From NCBI GenBank assembly GCA_036346405.1, contig CM070553.1, positions 70,955,686-71,019,685 on the forward strand: a stretch of DNA of 64,000 nucleotides. The letters are read 5' to 3'. A model generated the notes under the pieces. That model saw only the letters and a program-made list of their open reading frames with translations, was not told the origin of the DNA and did no database searches. Below, piece by piece: positions 47,301 through 58,683 of this stretch (position 1 is its first letter; each line of letters starts with the position of its first letter). The stretch comes from Phyllostachys edulis (taxonomy: Eukaryota; Streptophyta; Magnoliopsida; Poales; Poaceae). The position numbers were made by a program, and so were the translations under genes.

Positions 47301-48430
47301 ATGTCAATACTTTGATGGTTAAGGAGAGCCAACTTTGCCTTGTATGAAGAATTCTTGAAGCTTAGACTTGAGTTAGGGAAGAAGGGTTTTGGCAACTCTT
47401 GAAGTGCAACCTACCTTGCAAAAAGCAGATCAAAAGCAGCCCAAGATGGAGATGCTAGCATCCAAGAGATTAAGACCAACATAAGAAGGGAAGGTGCAAG
47501 GTTTTCTATGGATGACCTAGGTGCGGTTTGGTTTGATAAGAGGCTCTGTGTGCCCAATAACACGGAGCTCAAGGGTATAATACTTAAAAAGCCCATGAAG
47601 CTTTGTATTCTATACATCCGGGAGTTACAAAAATGTACCAAGATGTCAAGGAATTGTCTTGGTGGCGAAAATGAAGAAGGAGATAGCAGATTTTGTGGCC
47701 AAATGTGACACTTGCCAAAAGGTTAAGCGATGCACCAAAGACACGGAGGACTTTTAGTGCCCTTACCCATACAGTGGAAGTGGGAAGAGATCGGCATGGA
47801 TTTTATTCTTGGTTTACCTCGTACCCAAGCTGGTTTTGATTCTATTTGGGTCATAGTGGATAGATTAACAAAATGGCTCACTTTATTCTGTGAAGACTAC
47901 TTATTCGGAGACAAGCTAGCCAAATCTACATGGCAAAAGTGGTGTGCCTTCATGGTGTTCCAAAGAAGATAGTCTCAGACAGAGGATCTCAATTCACCTC
48001 CAAGTTTTGGCAAAAGCTACATGATGCCTTGGGCACAGACCTCAACTTTAGTCTGACATACCACCCTCAAGCAGATGGCCAAAGCGAGAGAGTTAACCAA
48101 GTCCTTGAGGACATCTTTGAGAGCTTCGCTCTAGAAAGACAATCTAGTTGGGACAAGATGTTACCATATCTTGAATTTTCCTATAATAACAGACTACCAA
48201 GCGAGACTCCAAATGTCCCTTTTGAAGCTATTTATGGGAGAAAGTGTAGGACTCCTTGTCTTGGGCAGAATCGGGTGAAGGCCAAGTTCTTGGCCGGACT
48301 TCTTTGAAAAAGCCGAGGATCAAGTGAGATCAATTAGGGAGAAGTTAAAGGCGGCCCAAACTAGGCAAAAGAGCTACTGCAGAGATGTTAGGCGTCGAGA
48401 CCTAACTTTTGTCCCGAGGAGACGAGTCTA
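47301..48430 (+). pseudogene. pol: B2 pol: integrase
   Basis: Segments: IQEIK linker, DDLGAVWFDKRLCVPNNTEL, zinc finger remnants with SIHPG and CDTCQKVK, IGMDFILGLPRTQAGFDSIW with the first Asp, and KKIVSDRGSQFTSKFW with the second Asp. SLTYHPQADGQSERVNQVLE has the Glu, then LEFSYNNRLPSETPNVPFEA and RKCRTP follow. The frame 47930-48307 joins the second Asp and the Glu in one piece, so the catalytic core half is unusually complete here. Breaks remain near 47690, 47890 and 48200. Confidence 0.83.
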
Positions 48431-48822
48431 CCTCAAAGTTTCACCTCTCAAAGGTATCTGCGGTTCGAGTTAGTGGGAAGCTTGCTCCAAGATTTATTGG
48501 ACCCTTTCGGTCCTTGCAGAAGGGTGAAGTAGCCTACAGTTGGACCTCCCTCCTCGACTTCTTTGGAGTTCACAATGTGTTCCACGTGTCACAGTTGAAG
48601 AAATGCTTGCGAATGCGGAGGACCAAATGCCTTTAGAAGTGTGGACCTCCAAGAAGACCTCACTTCTGAGAGAGCACCCCATCAAGATTTTGGGCGTGTC
48701 GAGAGAGAGTTACCGAGAGCAAGACCACCAAGGCATGCAAGGTGCAATGGAGCAACCACTCTGGCCGAGGCAACATGGGAGCGAGAGAGGACCTCGGAAG
48801 GAGTTCCCCACCTATTCCCTAG
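48431..48822 (+). pseudogene. pol: B2 pol: integrase C-terminus and chromodomain
   Basis: GKLAPRFIGPFRSLQKGEVA, then FGVHNVFHVSQLKKCLRM. The chromodomain near 48690-48800 is recognisable by similarity to B1 but is split over frames (KVQWSNHS.AEAT equivalents). The pol stop TAG lies at 48820-48822, just before the AATCTCGGGTCGAGATT dyad. The same positions in B1 are mostly in frame. Confidence 0.78.
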
Positions 48823-48830
48823 TTCGACTG

Positions 48831-48866
48831 AATCTCGGGTCGAGATTCCCTTAAGGGGTGAAGGTT
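48831..48866 (+). other. B2 inverted repeat and polypurine tract
   Basis: AATCTCGGGTCGAGATT at 48831-48847, then TTAAGGGGTGAAGGTT at 48851-48866 directly before the LTR. Confidence 0.85.
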
Positions 48867-49484
48867 TGTAGCGTCCGTTTTCTTTTAAAGTCCTTGCCAA
48901 GTTTTCAAAATAAAAGTAACCATTTGGCTTTATTGAGAATCCAAAGCTTAACACGAGATTTTTGAATCTGGAGAGTTCAATTGGAATTAATCAAACCTTA
49001 ACTAAGCTCTTAGTTGGTGTTCCTTGCTTGGTTGTAGCTCTCTGTTGTGTCTTTGCTACTCTTGGGTTCTTTGTGTCCCGAGAGCCTCCTGTGTGCCTGG
49101 GTTTTGTCTTCTCTTTTAACTTCCTTTGTTGGCTTGAATCTCTTTGAGACTCAGACCTCCTTCTCTCTCTCTCATCTTTCCCCTCTGTTGGGACCCCTCA
49201 CCGTGTTTGGGTTTTCTTGTTAGAACCCGGCTTGGGTTGGTGTTTCTAACCTCTTTGGTCTCTTCAAGCCACGCTTGGCTTTGCTTCTTTGGACCTCCTG
49301 TGGACCTCTCCACGCCCTCTCGGAACCTCTGAGTTCTCTTGGGCGCTCGAGTTCCTCTGGACCTCCAGTGCCCCTTTGGGACCTTTCTAGACCTCCTTGT
49401 GGCTATTTGGACCTCCCTTGTGTTCAAATAGACCTCCCTTTATCCCTATGAGACCTTTACATGTCCCTCGGACCTCCTCTGTGT

Positions 49485-49620
49485 CCTTTAAGACCTCCCT
49501 TGTTGAGATCTAGCAGCTCAGACCTCCCTTGTTGAGATCTAGCCGCTCGAGACCTCCCCTTGTTGAGATCTAGCCGCTCGAGACCTCCCTTGTTAGGATC
49601 GGCCTTTAGGACCTCCTCTC
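49485..49620 (+). repeat. 30-bp tandem repeats in B2 3' LTR
   Basis: About four units of GACCTCCCTTGTTGAGATCT plus AGCCGCTCGA. Confidence 0.88.
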
Positions 49621-50054
49621 TGGAGATCTTAGCCGTCGAGGTTCTCCTTTAGTGGGATCAAGGTCCGAGACCTCCTCGAGCCCAAGACCTCCTTAGCGCT
49701 TGGACCCATCTTTGACTCTCGCTGGTACATGTATCGCTTGAGGCCTTGCCTTCTTAACCTTAGGACCATCCGATGTGGGTTGGATGGCCCGATCCTAAGA
49801 ACACGTTAGCTTGGTCGAATGTCCCTTTCCCTCCTTGCCGTCCGATTTTAATTAGATGGCCTAGTCTCGTTAGTGCATTACGCTTGGTCGACGTTCCTTT
49901 CCTTCTGGACCTTGGATTCCAATCGAGCGGTTCGCTTTGATCTTGCGTTTGCCTTTGTTTCGGGACCTCCTCTGGTTTGTTTTACAAAGACCTCCTCCGG
50001 CCCTTCTTTGGTCTTTTGTAAAGACCACCCTCCTAATCTTGAATATCCTTGGCC

Positions 50055-50470
50055 GTCGGGACCTCCCGCACCCTTTGATCTGGACCGTTGAGGTCCTCCC
50101 TTTGAGATCTTGACCGTTAGATCTCCCTTTTGGAGATCTACTCGTCGGGACCTCCTGCGCCCTTTGATCTGGACCGTTGAGGTCCTCCCTTGAGATCTTG
50201 ACCGTTAGATCTCCCTTTTGGAGATCTACTCGTCGGGACCTCCCTGCGCCCTTTGATCTGGACCGTTGAGGTCCTCCCCTTTGAGATCTTGACCGTTAGA
50301 TCTCCCTTTTGGAGATCTACTCGTCAGGACCTCCCTGCGCCCTTTGATCTGGACCGTTGAGGTCCTCCCCTTTGAGATCTTGACCGTTAGATCTCCCTTT
50401 TGAAGATCTACTCGTCAGGACCTCCCTGCGCCCTTTGATCTGGACCGTTGAGGTCCTCCCCTTGAAATCT
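50055..50470 (+). repeat. 88-bp tandem repeats in B2 3' LTR
   Basis: About five units, as in the 5' LTR, upstream of the TATA box at 50898. Confidence 0.9.
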
Positions 50471-50897
50471 TGACCCTTTGAGGACCTCCCCTTGAAATCT
50501 TGTGCAGGTCCGAGTGTCAGGGCCTCCTCGTTGTGAGCTTTGAGGACCTCTTCTTGAGTCCTTGGACCTCCTGTCCAGGACCTCCCCCTTTGAGTGTCTT
50601 GGACCTCTTGCCCAGGACCTCGCAGTGGTCTTTGGCGGGAATGACCCTTTTGCGGTGGGGCCACCTCTTTGACCAGTGGTGCACCCTTTTTGACTGGCCC
50701 CACTTGCCAGCCCCTCTTCACCTTGTAATTATTGCTCTTGCCTCGAGAACTCATGTCGCATTTAATAGGTGTCGGGTCACATTAAATCAAGTCACATCTC
50801 GAGTACTTTATTCAATTCTTTTAGGGCAAGCCTTGCCCTAGTTGTCCCGTGCCTACCGTCATTGAACCTTTTTCTTGGTGCACTCCACCAACTCCGG

Positions 50898-50908
50898 CTA
50901 TATATAGC
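50898..50908 (+). promoter_or_regulatory. TATA box of B2 3' LTR
   Basis: CTATATATAGC, identical to the 5' LTR. It could drive readout into flanking DNA. Confidence 0.6.
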
Positions 50909-53729
50909 ACAGGGAGGCGAGCCTTTGTAATCTTTTGCTCATTTCTTCCTTCCTGCCTCCTTTGCTCGGTTCTTCCTTGCATAAGACCCTCCCCAGGAGC
51001 TCTTTGAGGCGGTGTTAAGCCTCTTGGTTTCCTTTTGGCTGAGTTGGTTTGAGTTCCTTTTTGGTTCTTTTGTTGTTCTCTGGCTTAGTGTGGTTTTGCT
51101 TATTTGGTTCTCTTGCGAACGTGTAGATCACGAGTTCGAGGAGATCTTGGACCCGACTCTTCTTTGCGAAGGCTCTCCTTTGCTTGACCAAGGCAAGCCA
51201 CAGACCTCCTTTTGATCATCTTGAACCAAGTTTTGCAAATGTATTTCGGTTTAAATTATCCTGCATGGCTATGTTTATAAGAAAATGGTTTGGGCTATAG
51301 TTACTTACCTACTTGCTGTTATGCCTCCTTTATACCTTCTCTCCATCATGTTGTCATGTTCACCTTGTGAGCCTTAGGGTGGATAATTTAGTTGGTGTTC
51401 TTTGTTATTTGCCAACATGGGGGCCGTAGGTCTTATATAGCCTCGCTTAAGCGTGGTTTGGCGTATCATGCTTCATCTCTAATAATCTTGACTAATAAGT
51501 TATGAAATGTGTGGTTGGTGCCATTGTTGAGCAACTATGGCGGGATGCCTAAGCTATGTCGATTGTGGTGTGAGACCACTTGGTTAAAAAATTGTGTGCC
51601 GAGGCTGGGTGGTCTTTTGGCATGGGCTAATACAAATTGTTTTGCTAAGGCAAGAAGGCGGGGAGTGAGTAGTGGGTCTTTGTGCACCTTTGGATTGTGG
51701 AAGTCTTGCCTTAGCACAATTAAGGACTTCACTTTGTGTCTGTTGAACTGGGCCAATTAGTGCAACCACAAGATCATTTTATGGGAATAGTGCAGGCTGA
51801 ATAATTAGCAATGAGATGGCTTGGGGCTGTTTTGGTTGGCGTGTGATTAGTTGGCGCAGAGGGGCACCCCATAACCACAATAGTTCTAGACCCTTTGGAG
51901 GGATTGCGAAACCTTAGCGGGCAGCCCTAGTCGGTTCAAAGCTTTGTAAAGGCCTTGCAGCGCTCTCTAGGCTGCTCACCTTAGGAAGTGAGCAAGGGTG
52001 GCCGGAACCCATCCGCTAGAGATAGTGGATTGTGGGTAAGTTGTACACCTCTGCGAGTAAAAGATCTATTGAATAGCCCGTCCTTGGTCATGGGCAGGCT
52101 CGGTGAAATGGTGCAAGGGGTAGATGTTTCAAAAGCTTGTGCCCTTGGACACTTCAGCGAGATGCTTTGGCTTTGCCTCGAAGAGACCTTGGCGGCTCGG
52201 AGGGGTCAAGGTTGGCTCGGGTAGTGGTCGGGGTTGGTTCGGACCTCTGGAATGGGTGTTAGGTGGGTTTTGGGTGAGGACACAGCCCTTTGGTGTGATC
52301 GAGACCTTCCCCAATTTTGGTTGTGGCCGTGAGTTGGTGCTCACTCCACCTTTTATTAAAACATCAAAAGTATTATGTATTATGGTTTTACCTTCTTGCC
52401 TTTCAATCTATTATTGCTATTATTGTCAAACTTGGCTTTGCGCAAACTAACCATACAGACTCTCCATTGGTAAGTCCTTGCATGAATATTATTGCATCTT
52501 TGCTCCTGTGACTTCTTGAGTACATTCCAAGTACTCATGGCTTAAGCCTGTGTTAAAGCAGATTATGAGGATGACCAAGTGCGGGGTAGTCACGAGACCT
52601 CTTGAGGAGGAGTTCTTGACGACTAAGATGCCTAGGCCGTCCTCCACCCGAAGCGACTGTGGTGCTTGTTGGATGGCTTCTGCGTGTTTTGGTGTTTGAG
52701 CCCTAGAGCTCCTTATGCTTGATTGTAAGTCCTCGTTGGTTTTGTAAGCCCTCGATGGCAGACCTCTTGTTAACAAGCTTGACCATAAGGTCCTATTATA
52801 TAAGTTCTATTTATGCACTTCATCTTTGTTTGACCTCGTGGTTGTGGTATTGGCTTGTGTTCTTGTGCGAGCTAGCTCTGATTGTCACAGGGACTAGCTC
52901 GGATGCAGGCGGGACCACCAGGGAGGTCCTCACGGGACTTTCTTTGGGAGGTCTGCTGGGACCTCTCTTGGTGATGTGCTGGAGGTGCTCTCTAGGCGGT
53001 GGCGGCCACGACCTCCGGAGGTCCTCAAGACCTCTGGGAGGTCGATGTGAGACCAAGACCTCGGGAGGTCCATAAGACCTCTGGGAGGTCTGTGAACCTC
53101 CTCGGTAAAAGCTCCATGCGGTGCTACCACATCCTTCCGTGGTGACTTCGCAGCGCAAAAAAAAAATGGTCCTTGTAACATCCCAAATGTATAATTAGGG
53201 TTAATCAAGTATAATTATATGTGTAGAAATTAAAACTTTTTCTCACATCTTGAAAAACCCTAAAATCTTATGTAATTCTTGTCCAAGAGTTGTGTAATCC
53301 AAAAACACAAAGCTCTTGTTGACCAAAAATCAAATTCCTTTTTCCAATTATCTTAAATCTTGTGCCAAACATTTGGAATATATTTTCCTTGGTCCCAAAA
53401 ACTGATATGGGACCCCTCTGAAAAATATCATGAGTTATAACACTTGTTGATAATTTTTGGAGGCAAAACAATCCTTTAAACAACCTTCATGAATTTCCTG
53501 AGAAAAATGCATTGCATAATAACCTCTGGAAATTTTATGCAAGGTTGATCTCATTATCAACAAGCTCCAGTTAAAATTTCATCAAATTTGGAGTTCATTT
53601 GCTATCTCAAATAATTCTGCTAAGTTTCAGGTGTTAAAAATTAAATTTAAAAGCCTACTTTGTTCCTTGGGCTAGCCATATCCAAAGTTGGTCCAGCCCA
53701 ACCATGTCTGCTCCTCGTGAGACCTCATC

Positions 53730-54440
53730 TCCACCTTGATCGGTCGCAGCCCTTGGATTTACATCCAACGCCACGACCTCCTCCGTGATCAACACCGCAG
53801 AGACCTCCCCACCTCATGAGGTCATGCTTAGTTGGATCAAAGATCCATGGTCATGACCTCCCACATGTGTTAAACCTCAAAGACCTCCTCAAGTTTGTTA
53901 AACCATCGCGGCGAGGTCATCCCACCTTGTTGAGGTCGTGGCCGTTGGATCAAATCCAGCGACCACGACCTCCTCCTCAACATACTCGGTCGAGGTCCTC
54001 CCACCTCGTGAGGTCATAGCCCTTGGATCCAAGATCCATGGCCTGACCTCCTCCTCTCAACCTAAACTAAACAAACCTCCCACCTAACCAAGGTCGTAGC
54101 CATTGGATCAAATCCAACGACTCACGACCTCCCGTGTTATCAAGCACTCACAACCTCCCCATCTTTTGTTGTGCACCGTTAGATTAAAATCTCACGGTCA
54201 CGACCTCCTTTGTCTCATGCGCACGGACCTCCCAGCGCCACGTGAGATCATAGCCCTTAGATCTAAATCTAAAGGCCACGACCTCCCTTGTGCGTTGCGC
54301 AAGCTCGGGACCTCCACCTCTTTTGATCGGAACCCTTAGATCTAAATCTACGGTCTGACCTCCCTTGCTGTTGCGCATCATATCGAGACCTCCCCATCAG
54401 TCGGTGCCCTTGGATTTAAATCCAAAGGCCATGACCTCCC
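53730..54440 (+). repeat. Serial hairpin modules in C' solo LTR U3
   Basis: Example: GAGGTCGTGG at 53932-53941 pairs with CCACGACCTC at 53963-53972 around an inner TTGGAT/ATCCA stem. About eight modules. Confidence 0.85.
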
Positions 54441-54916
54441 CTCATGTCTTTTTGATCGCGTGCGATTAAGTCCTCACTGGAGATCCGCTTAGTTGGATGG
54501 AGATCAACGCTTTGGACCTCTGTCCCTTTTCCCTCACGTGCGTTTTTCGCGATTAAAAATCGGAGGCCACGACCTCCCATCCTTGATCGTGTGGTGGGAC
54601 CTCCTCCCGGCCACTTAAAACTAACGGTTCAAAATTGGATCCGATGGTTAGGACCTCCCGAGTCTTATCCAGCGGTCACCAAGACCTCCTGTTCTTCTCC
54701 TTCCTCTGGCGCATCGTGCTCGGCTCAGTGGAGTTAATCTGCGCCAGAGCCTCTGTGCACCTTTATGACTCTTTCTTGACCGCATTTAATCTTGTCGACT
54801 TTCATCTTCAGTCGGCCTGACCACCTTGTTGTCAACCTTTATGTCTTGTCCACCCCATGGACCAACCAGTGGGCTAAGCTCACCATGGAGCTTAGCCCGA
54901 CTCATAACCTTCACCT

Positions 54917-54926
54917 CGGGCTATAA
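54917..54926 (+). promoter_or_regulatory. Candidate TATA box of C' solo LTR
   Basis: GGGCTATAAG, also present at 61415-61424 in the next C' LTR. Confidence 0.45.
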
Positions 54927-57900
54927 GTGTCCTCTGAGCTCCCGTTGGCTTCCTTTACACACTTGGAGCTGTCATACCGATGTTTGGTGAGCTCCTAACT
55001 CACTCACCTCCTCTCTAGTGGCTGCCATTGTTGAGGACCTTGGAGCTTCTCGATAGCCCAAGAGTTCGATGGCTCCCTCTTTCAAACCTTGCTCACTCTT
55101 GCTCCTAAAACCTCTTGGAAGTTAACCCTAACTTGAATTGTTTGGGCATTTTTGAGAGGTGGACAAAGTGAGCTTGGAGCGATCTTGAGTGGTGCAGCTT
55201 CATTGTCTTCCCCAACTCGGTCATCACCTCCACGACCTCCCGGCACCTTAGGACCTCCGGTACCTCCTGTTAGTCCTTTAGTTCTTTGGCACCGCTGAAT
55301 GCATGTTGCGGAGCTTAAGTTTTAGCTGCAGCTTGAATGTCGCGCGGAGCTCCTTTTTTGCATTTTGTCGTTTGGCGTATCTGCCTTCGTTGTCCTCTCG
55401 GCTCGCTTGGCGTTCAAAACCGTCGCCGCCGTTGAGAGGAGGTCCTTTGAGTGCGCATGGTTATTGCGGACCAATGGTTTCGTGGATCTCATGGCGAGTC
55501 TACATCGCCGGCGATGACCACATCTTCTTTCGGGTTTTGTCGGACTGCAACGGCGGCGTCGTTGTCGTTTTAGGACAAAATCCTCCATGATTAATCGCTA
55601 ATCATTTGCTCCCATCATTGTAATCAATGGGCGTCTTAAGCGCCTTAAATCCACCCTTTAATCGTGCATTTAAGACCTCCGTAGCGGACCTCCTTGATGT
55701 CGGTAGCGCATTTATTCATGTCCAAGTGCGTCTTGCGAGTTAAAGCGGCTTGGTGCAGGGCGTCGAGACCTCCTCAGGAGATCTGGGCGTCCAAGACCTC
55801 CCCTTGCAATGTCGTGGCCGTCCGAGACCTCCTGGAGGTGCAGTGGCGTTAGACCTCCCTTAGGACCTCTCGTAGCCATCTCGGTAGTTCATGACCTCCC
55901 GGGTAGATCTTGGCCGTCAAGGTCCTCCCTCGGACGATCTGGACCATCAAGGACCTCCTTGGAACATCTGGACCGTCCGGGACCTCCCCGTGGAGTCTGG
56001 CGATGTAGATTTTCCTCAGGAGATCTTGATAGTTTGGACCTTCCTTTGGAAGATCTCAACCGTTGAGGACCTCCCTTTAGATCTGGTCAGTTTGGGACCT
56101 CCTTTCCATGTTGTGGTCAGTTGGATTTCCCATCTCTGACCACGACCTCCCCTCACCTCGCGCATGTGAGTTGCTAAGAGGTCGGGACCTCTGGACTTCA
56201 CGTCTTGGCGTGTGTGATGTTCCCTGGGAGGTCTGAGCCGTTAGATTTAAGATCTGTGGCTCACGTCCTCCCATACCCTTGTGAGTTTTACAAATTCCAG
56301 TGAAGTCTTAGTTAAACTGAAATAAGGTATAGACTTTAGAATTTCATATCTTCTTCGTTTTGAATCCTAATGAGGTCATTCAAATTGTGTTAGCTCTGTT
56401 TTGAACTTGACTTTAATCCAAAAATGATTGTAAGTTGAGTTCAGCTCCAGAGCATAGTTTGCCATTAGATTTTAAAACCAACTTTAAAATGTGCACTTAA
56501 ATCAATGCTTAACTTGTAAAATACATAACTAATGCTCTGTAGATTATTTTTGAGTGAAACCAACTTTGTTGGTTTCCTCTATTAATGAACTCACTGTGAA
56601 AATTAGTTTTGAGCTTGTTGCTGTTATAAAAATGAGAACTTGTGCATTATAATTTTGTTCAAGTTCTTGTTTTTGAAAAATTATAGAGAGTGCATAATAG
56701 CCCCAAATGAGGTGAACTCAATTGTGTTATTCATCTCATGAGATTCTGGTTTTACAGTAAAAATTTCAGCTTCACTTCTATTCTAGAAAATTTTGCGATG
56801 AACAGTAGCATATTTCTAATTAATAGGCTGAGCAGAATTGATTTCATCATATCTTTTGCATTGAGAATCCAAATCAATTGGTTCTTGTTGCTAAATTCAT
56901 GATAAATCATTGTCTTGCTGCTGTAAAATTTTCATGGCTTTTGGAGTTCGTTTGTTGTGCTGTCTTTGTTGTTTTTCGTCGTTCTTATCGGTTCTTGATT
57001 GCTTTTCCGTTAGGTTTCGACATTTGTGGTGATCCCGATAGTGACCCTCCACAACAAAGTGACCACCAGCAACAAGGCAAGCAGTTTGACCATTTCCATC
57101 ATTGTCCCATTACTTTAAAGCTTAATATATCGTTTTACTTCTATGTATGCATGCTACTTTGTGTTAAATGTCGCTAGCAAGCCTATAGTTGCATAATCTG
57201 TAGGAATTGTTTATCCTCTACTACCATGAGCCTAGGTTATTTGCTGTGGTGGGAGCTCGTTGGATGAGCTCTTATCACTTAGTAGTTTCGATGTAAATTG
57301 CTTAGACATGCTTAGTTTTCGGTAGAAATGGGCGATCATCGACTTAGTCGATGGTCTTGATCACTCAAAACTGATTATTACTCTTATGTCCAGCACTTGT
57401 GCTTTGATTAATTGTAAAATCAAAAACTGAAAATAAAAGATTGATTTAGACTTGGGCATATTGGATGGATGGCGTGGTTTTGGATGTGGTGGTATGCAGG
57501 TCCCTAAGGACCGAGTACATGGGTCACTAAGCCAGCGATTTAGCGTACTAACCACGAGGGCATATGGAACCCCTCTTGACTAAGTACTTTGGGCGGTGTT
57601 AATTGGGGTCGCTCGGTTGGTGTGTTTTAAAGATAAAATGTGTGTGTGATGTGGGAGGGAGCATTAGCTTAGGGAAGGTTGTGTGATGTCTCTTTCTCCC
57701 GTGGGTTGTGCGACTCGAATTAGCATTGTCCATTGGAACTGTCTCGTAGGACTTAGCCGTGCTTGGCATACCTATGGTAGTGTGCCTAAAGGAAAGCGAT
57801 CGGCGTGTGGAGTGCAGTGGTACACCTGCAGGGATAAAACTATTGAATAGCCTCGTCTAGGTTATGGACATGCTTGGTAAGGTCGTTCAAGACTAGACTA

Positions 57901-58640
57901 CAACCTTTAATTAAAACTTGACATGGTTGGTATGAGCAGGGAGTTCATGCTATTGTTGTGGTGACTTGGGTTAGTCACTTCCAGGTTGTTCTTGTTGTTG
58001 TTATTATGTTATTATCTCGTTGTTACTTCAACATTTAAAAATGCTTTGCCAAATTGCCTTCAATCTATTATGTTATTGCAAATAAATGTTGCTTTATGCT
58101 AAAATAAGTCCAAAGCCTCATCCACTTAAATAAAGCTTGCATGTAGCTATTTGTAGTTCTGTTATCTCACGTAATTCTTGCGGAGTACTTTATGTACTCA
58201 TCTGCGTGGTTGTGGCATTTTGTGGCTTTTGTTGCAGAGGAAGAAGGAGAGCTCCAAGAGCCTCTCTTTTGTGCTTTCGTGTTGCGATTTCTTGACGACT
58301 AGCTTGGTGGTCGGTCGAGATGCCTAGGGGTTAAGGCACACCGATTGGCTTTGTGTTATAGCCATCTTTATGGCACTTTTGCTTCATTGTTATCTTTGTA
58401 GAATTGTTGCTATTTGGCCTAAGGGCCTCTCTTTTGTAATATCTATTCCATATTAATGTTAACTTCGGTTTGTTGCTTATGTTCTATGTGTTGTATGGAA
58501 TTGATACATTCTTTTGTGTGAGGTATGTATCTTGCATCTGGGAGTATACATCTCTCGAGACAGGGTTTATTTGGTTGATAATACTAGGGTCAATTGGATG
58601 ACTAAGTATTATGAGCCTAATAAGCGTCGAGTCTCTCCTG

Positions 58641-58683
58641 ATCCTCCGGACCTCTTGCGGTACATCACGGGGTGGGTCGTCTC
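58641..58683 (+). repeat. B2 3' LTR, terminal 43 bp
   Basis: ATCCTCCGGACCTCTTGCGG followed by TACATCACGGGGTGGGTCG matches the end of the 5' LTR at 28752-28796. The final bases CACA read as CT, so the terminus is approximate. Confidence 0.85.

Larger units (their letters stand above)
48867..53173 (+). repeat. B2 3' LTR, main part
   Basis: Starts TGTAGCGTCC and runs to the A-tract at 53157-53166, where the C' solo LTR interrupts it. The last 43 bp lie at 58641-58683. Total about 4.35 kb, roughly 650 bp longer than the 5' LTR because two U3 segments are retained. Confidence 0.9.
53174..58640 (+). mobile_element. Solo LTR of subfamily C', 5.47 kb
   Basis: Starts TGTAACATCC and ends near GAGTCTCTCCTG, plus-oriented. 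It is homologous to the C LTRs but a distinct subfamily (AATGTATAATTAGGGTTAAT at the start). The flanks are GTCCT at 53169-53173 and ATCCT at 58641-58645, a nearly perfect 5-bp duplication within GGTCCTCCGGACC of the B LTR. There is no internal coding sequence. U3 with hairpins is at 53174-54910, a TATA candidate at about 54920, and R/U5 beyond. Confidence 0.92.
25094..58683 (+). mobile_element. Element B2: full-length Ty3/gypsy chromovirus, split by two insertions
   Basis: 5' LTR (25094-28796), primer-binding site, gag (29302-29526, continued at 44730), pol to 48822, polypurine tract and 3' LTR (48867-53173 plus 58641-58683). A full C element sits in gag and a C' solo LTR sits in the 3' LTR. 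With those removed, B2 is about 12.9 kb. I find no target duplication: the base before it reads GCAGA, while the sequence after the 3' LTR reads CGATCATGG. Either an end is rearranged or misassembled, or the duplication has decayed. Confidence 0.88.

Noticed and set aside
50317..50754. 145-codon minus-strand frame in B2 3' LTR
   Set aside because: The repetitive peptide comes from the 88-bp array.
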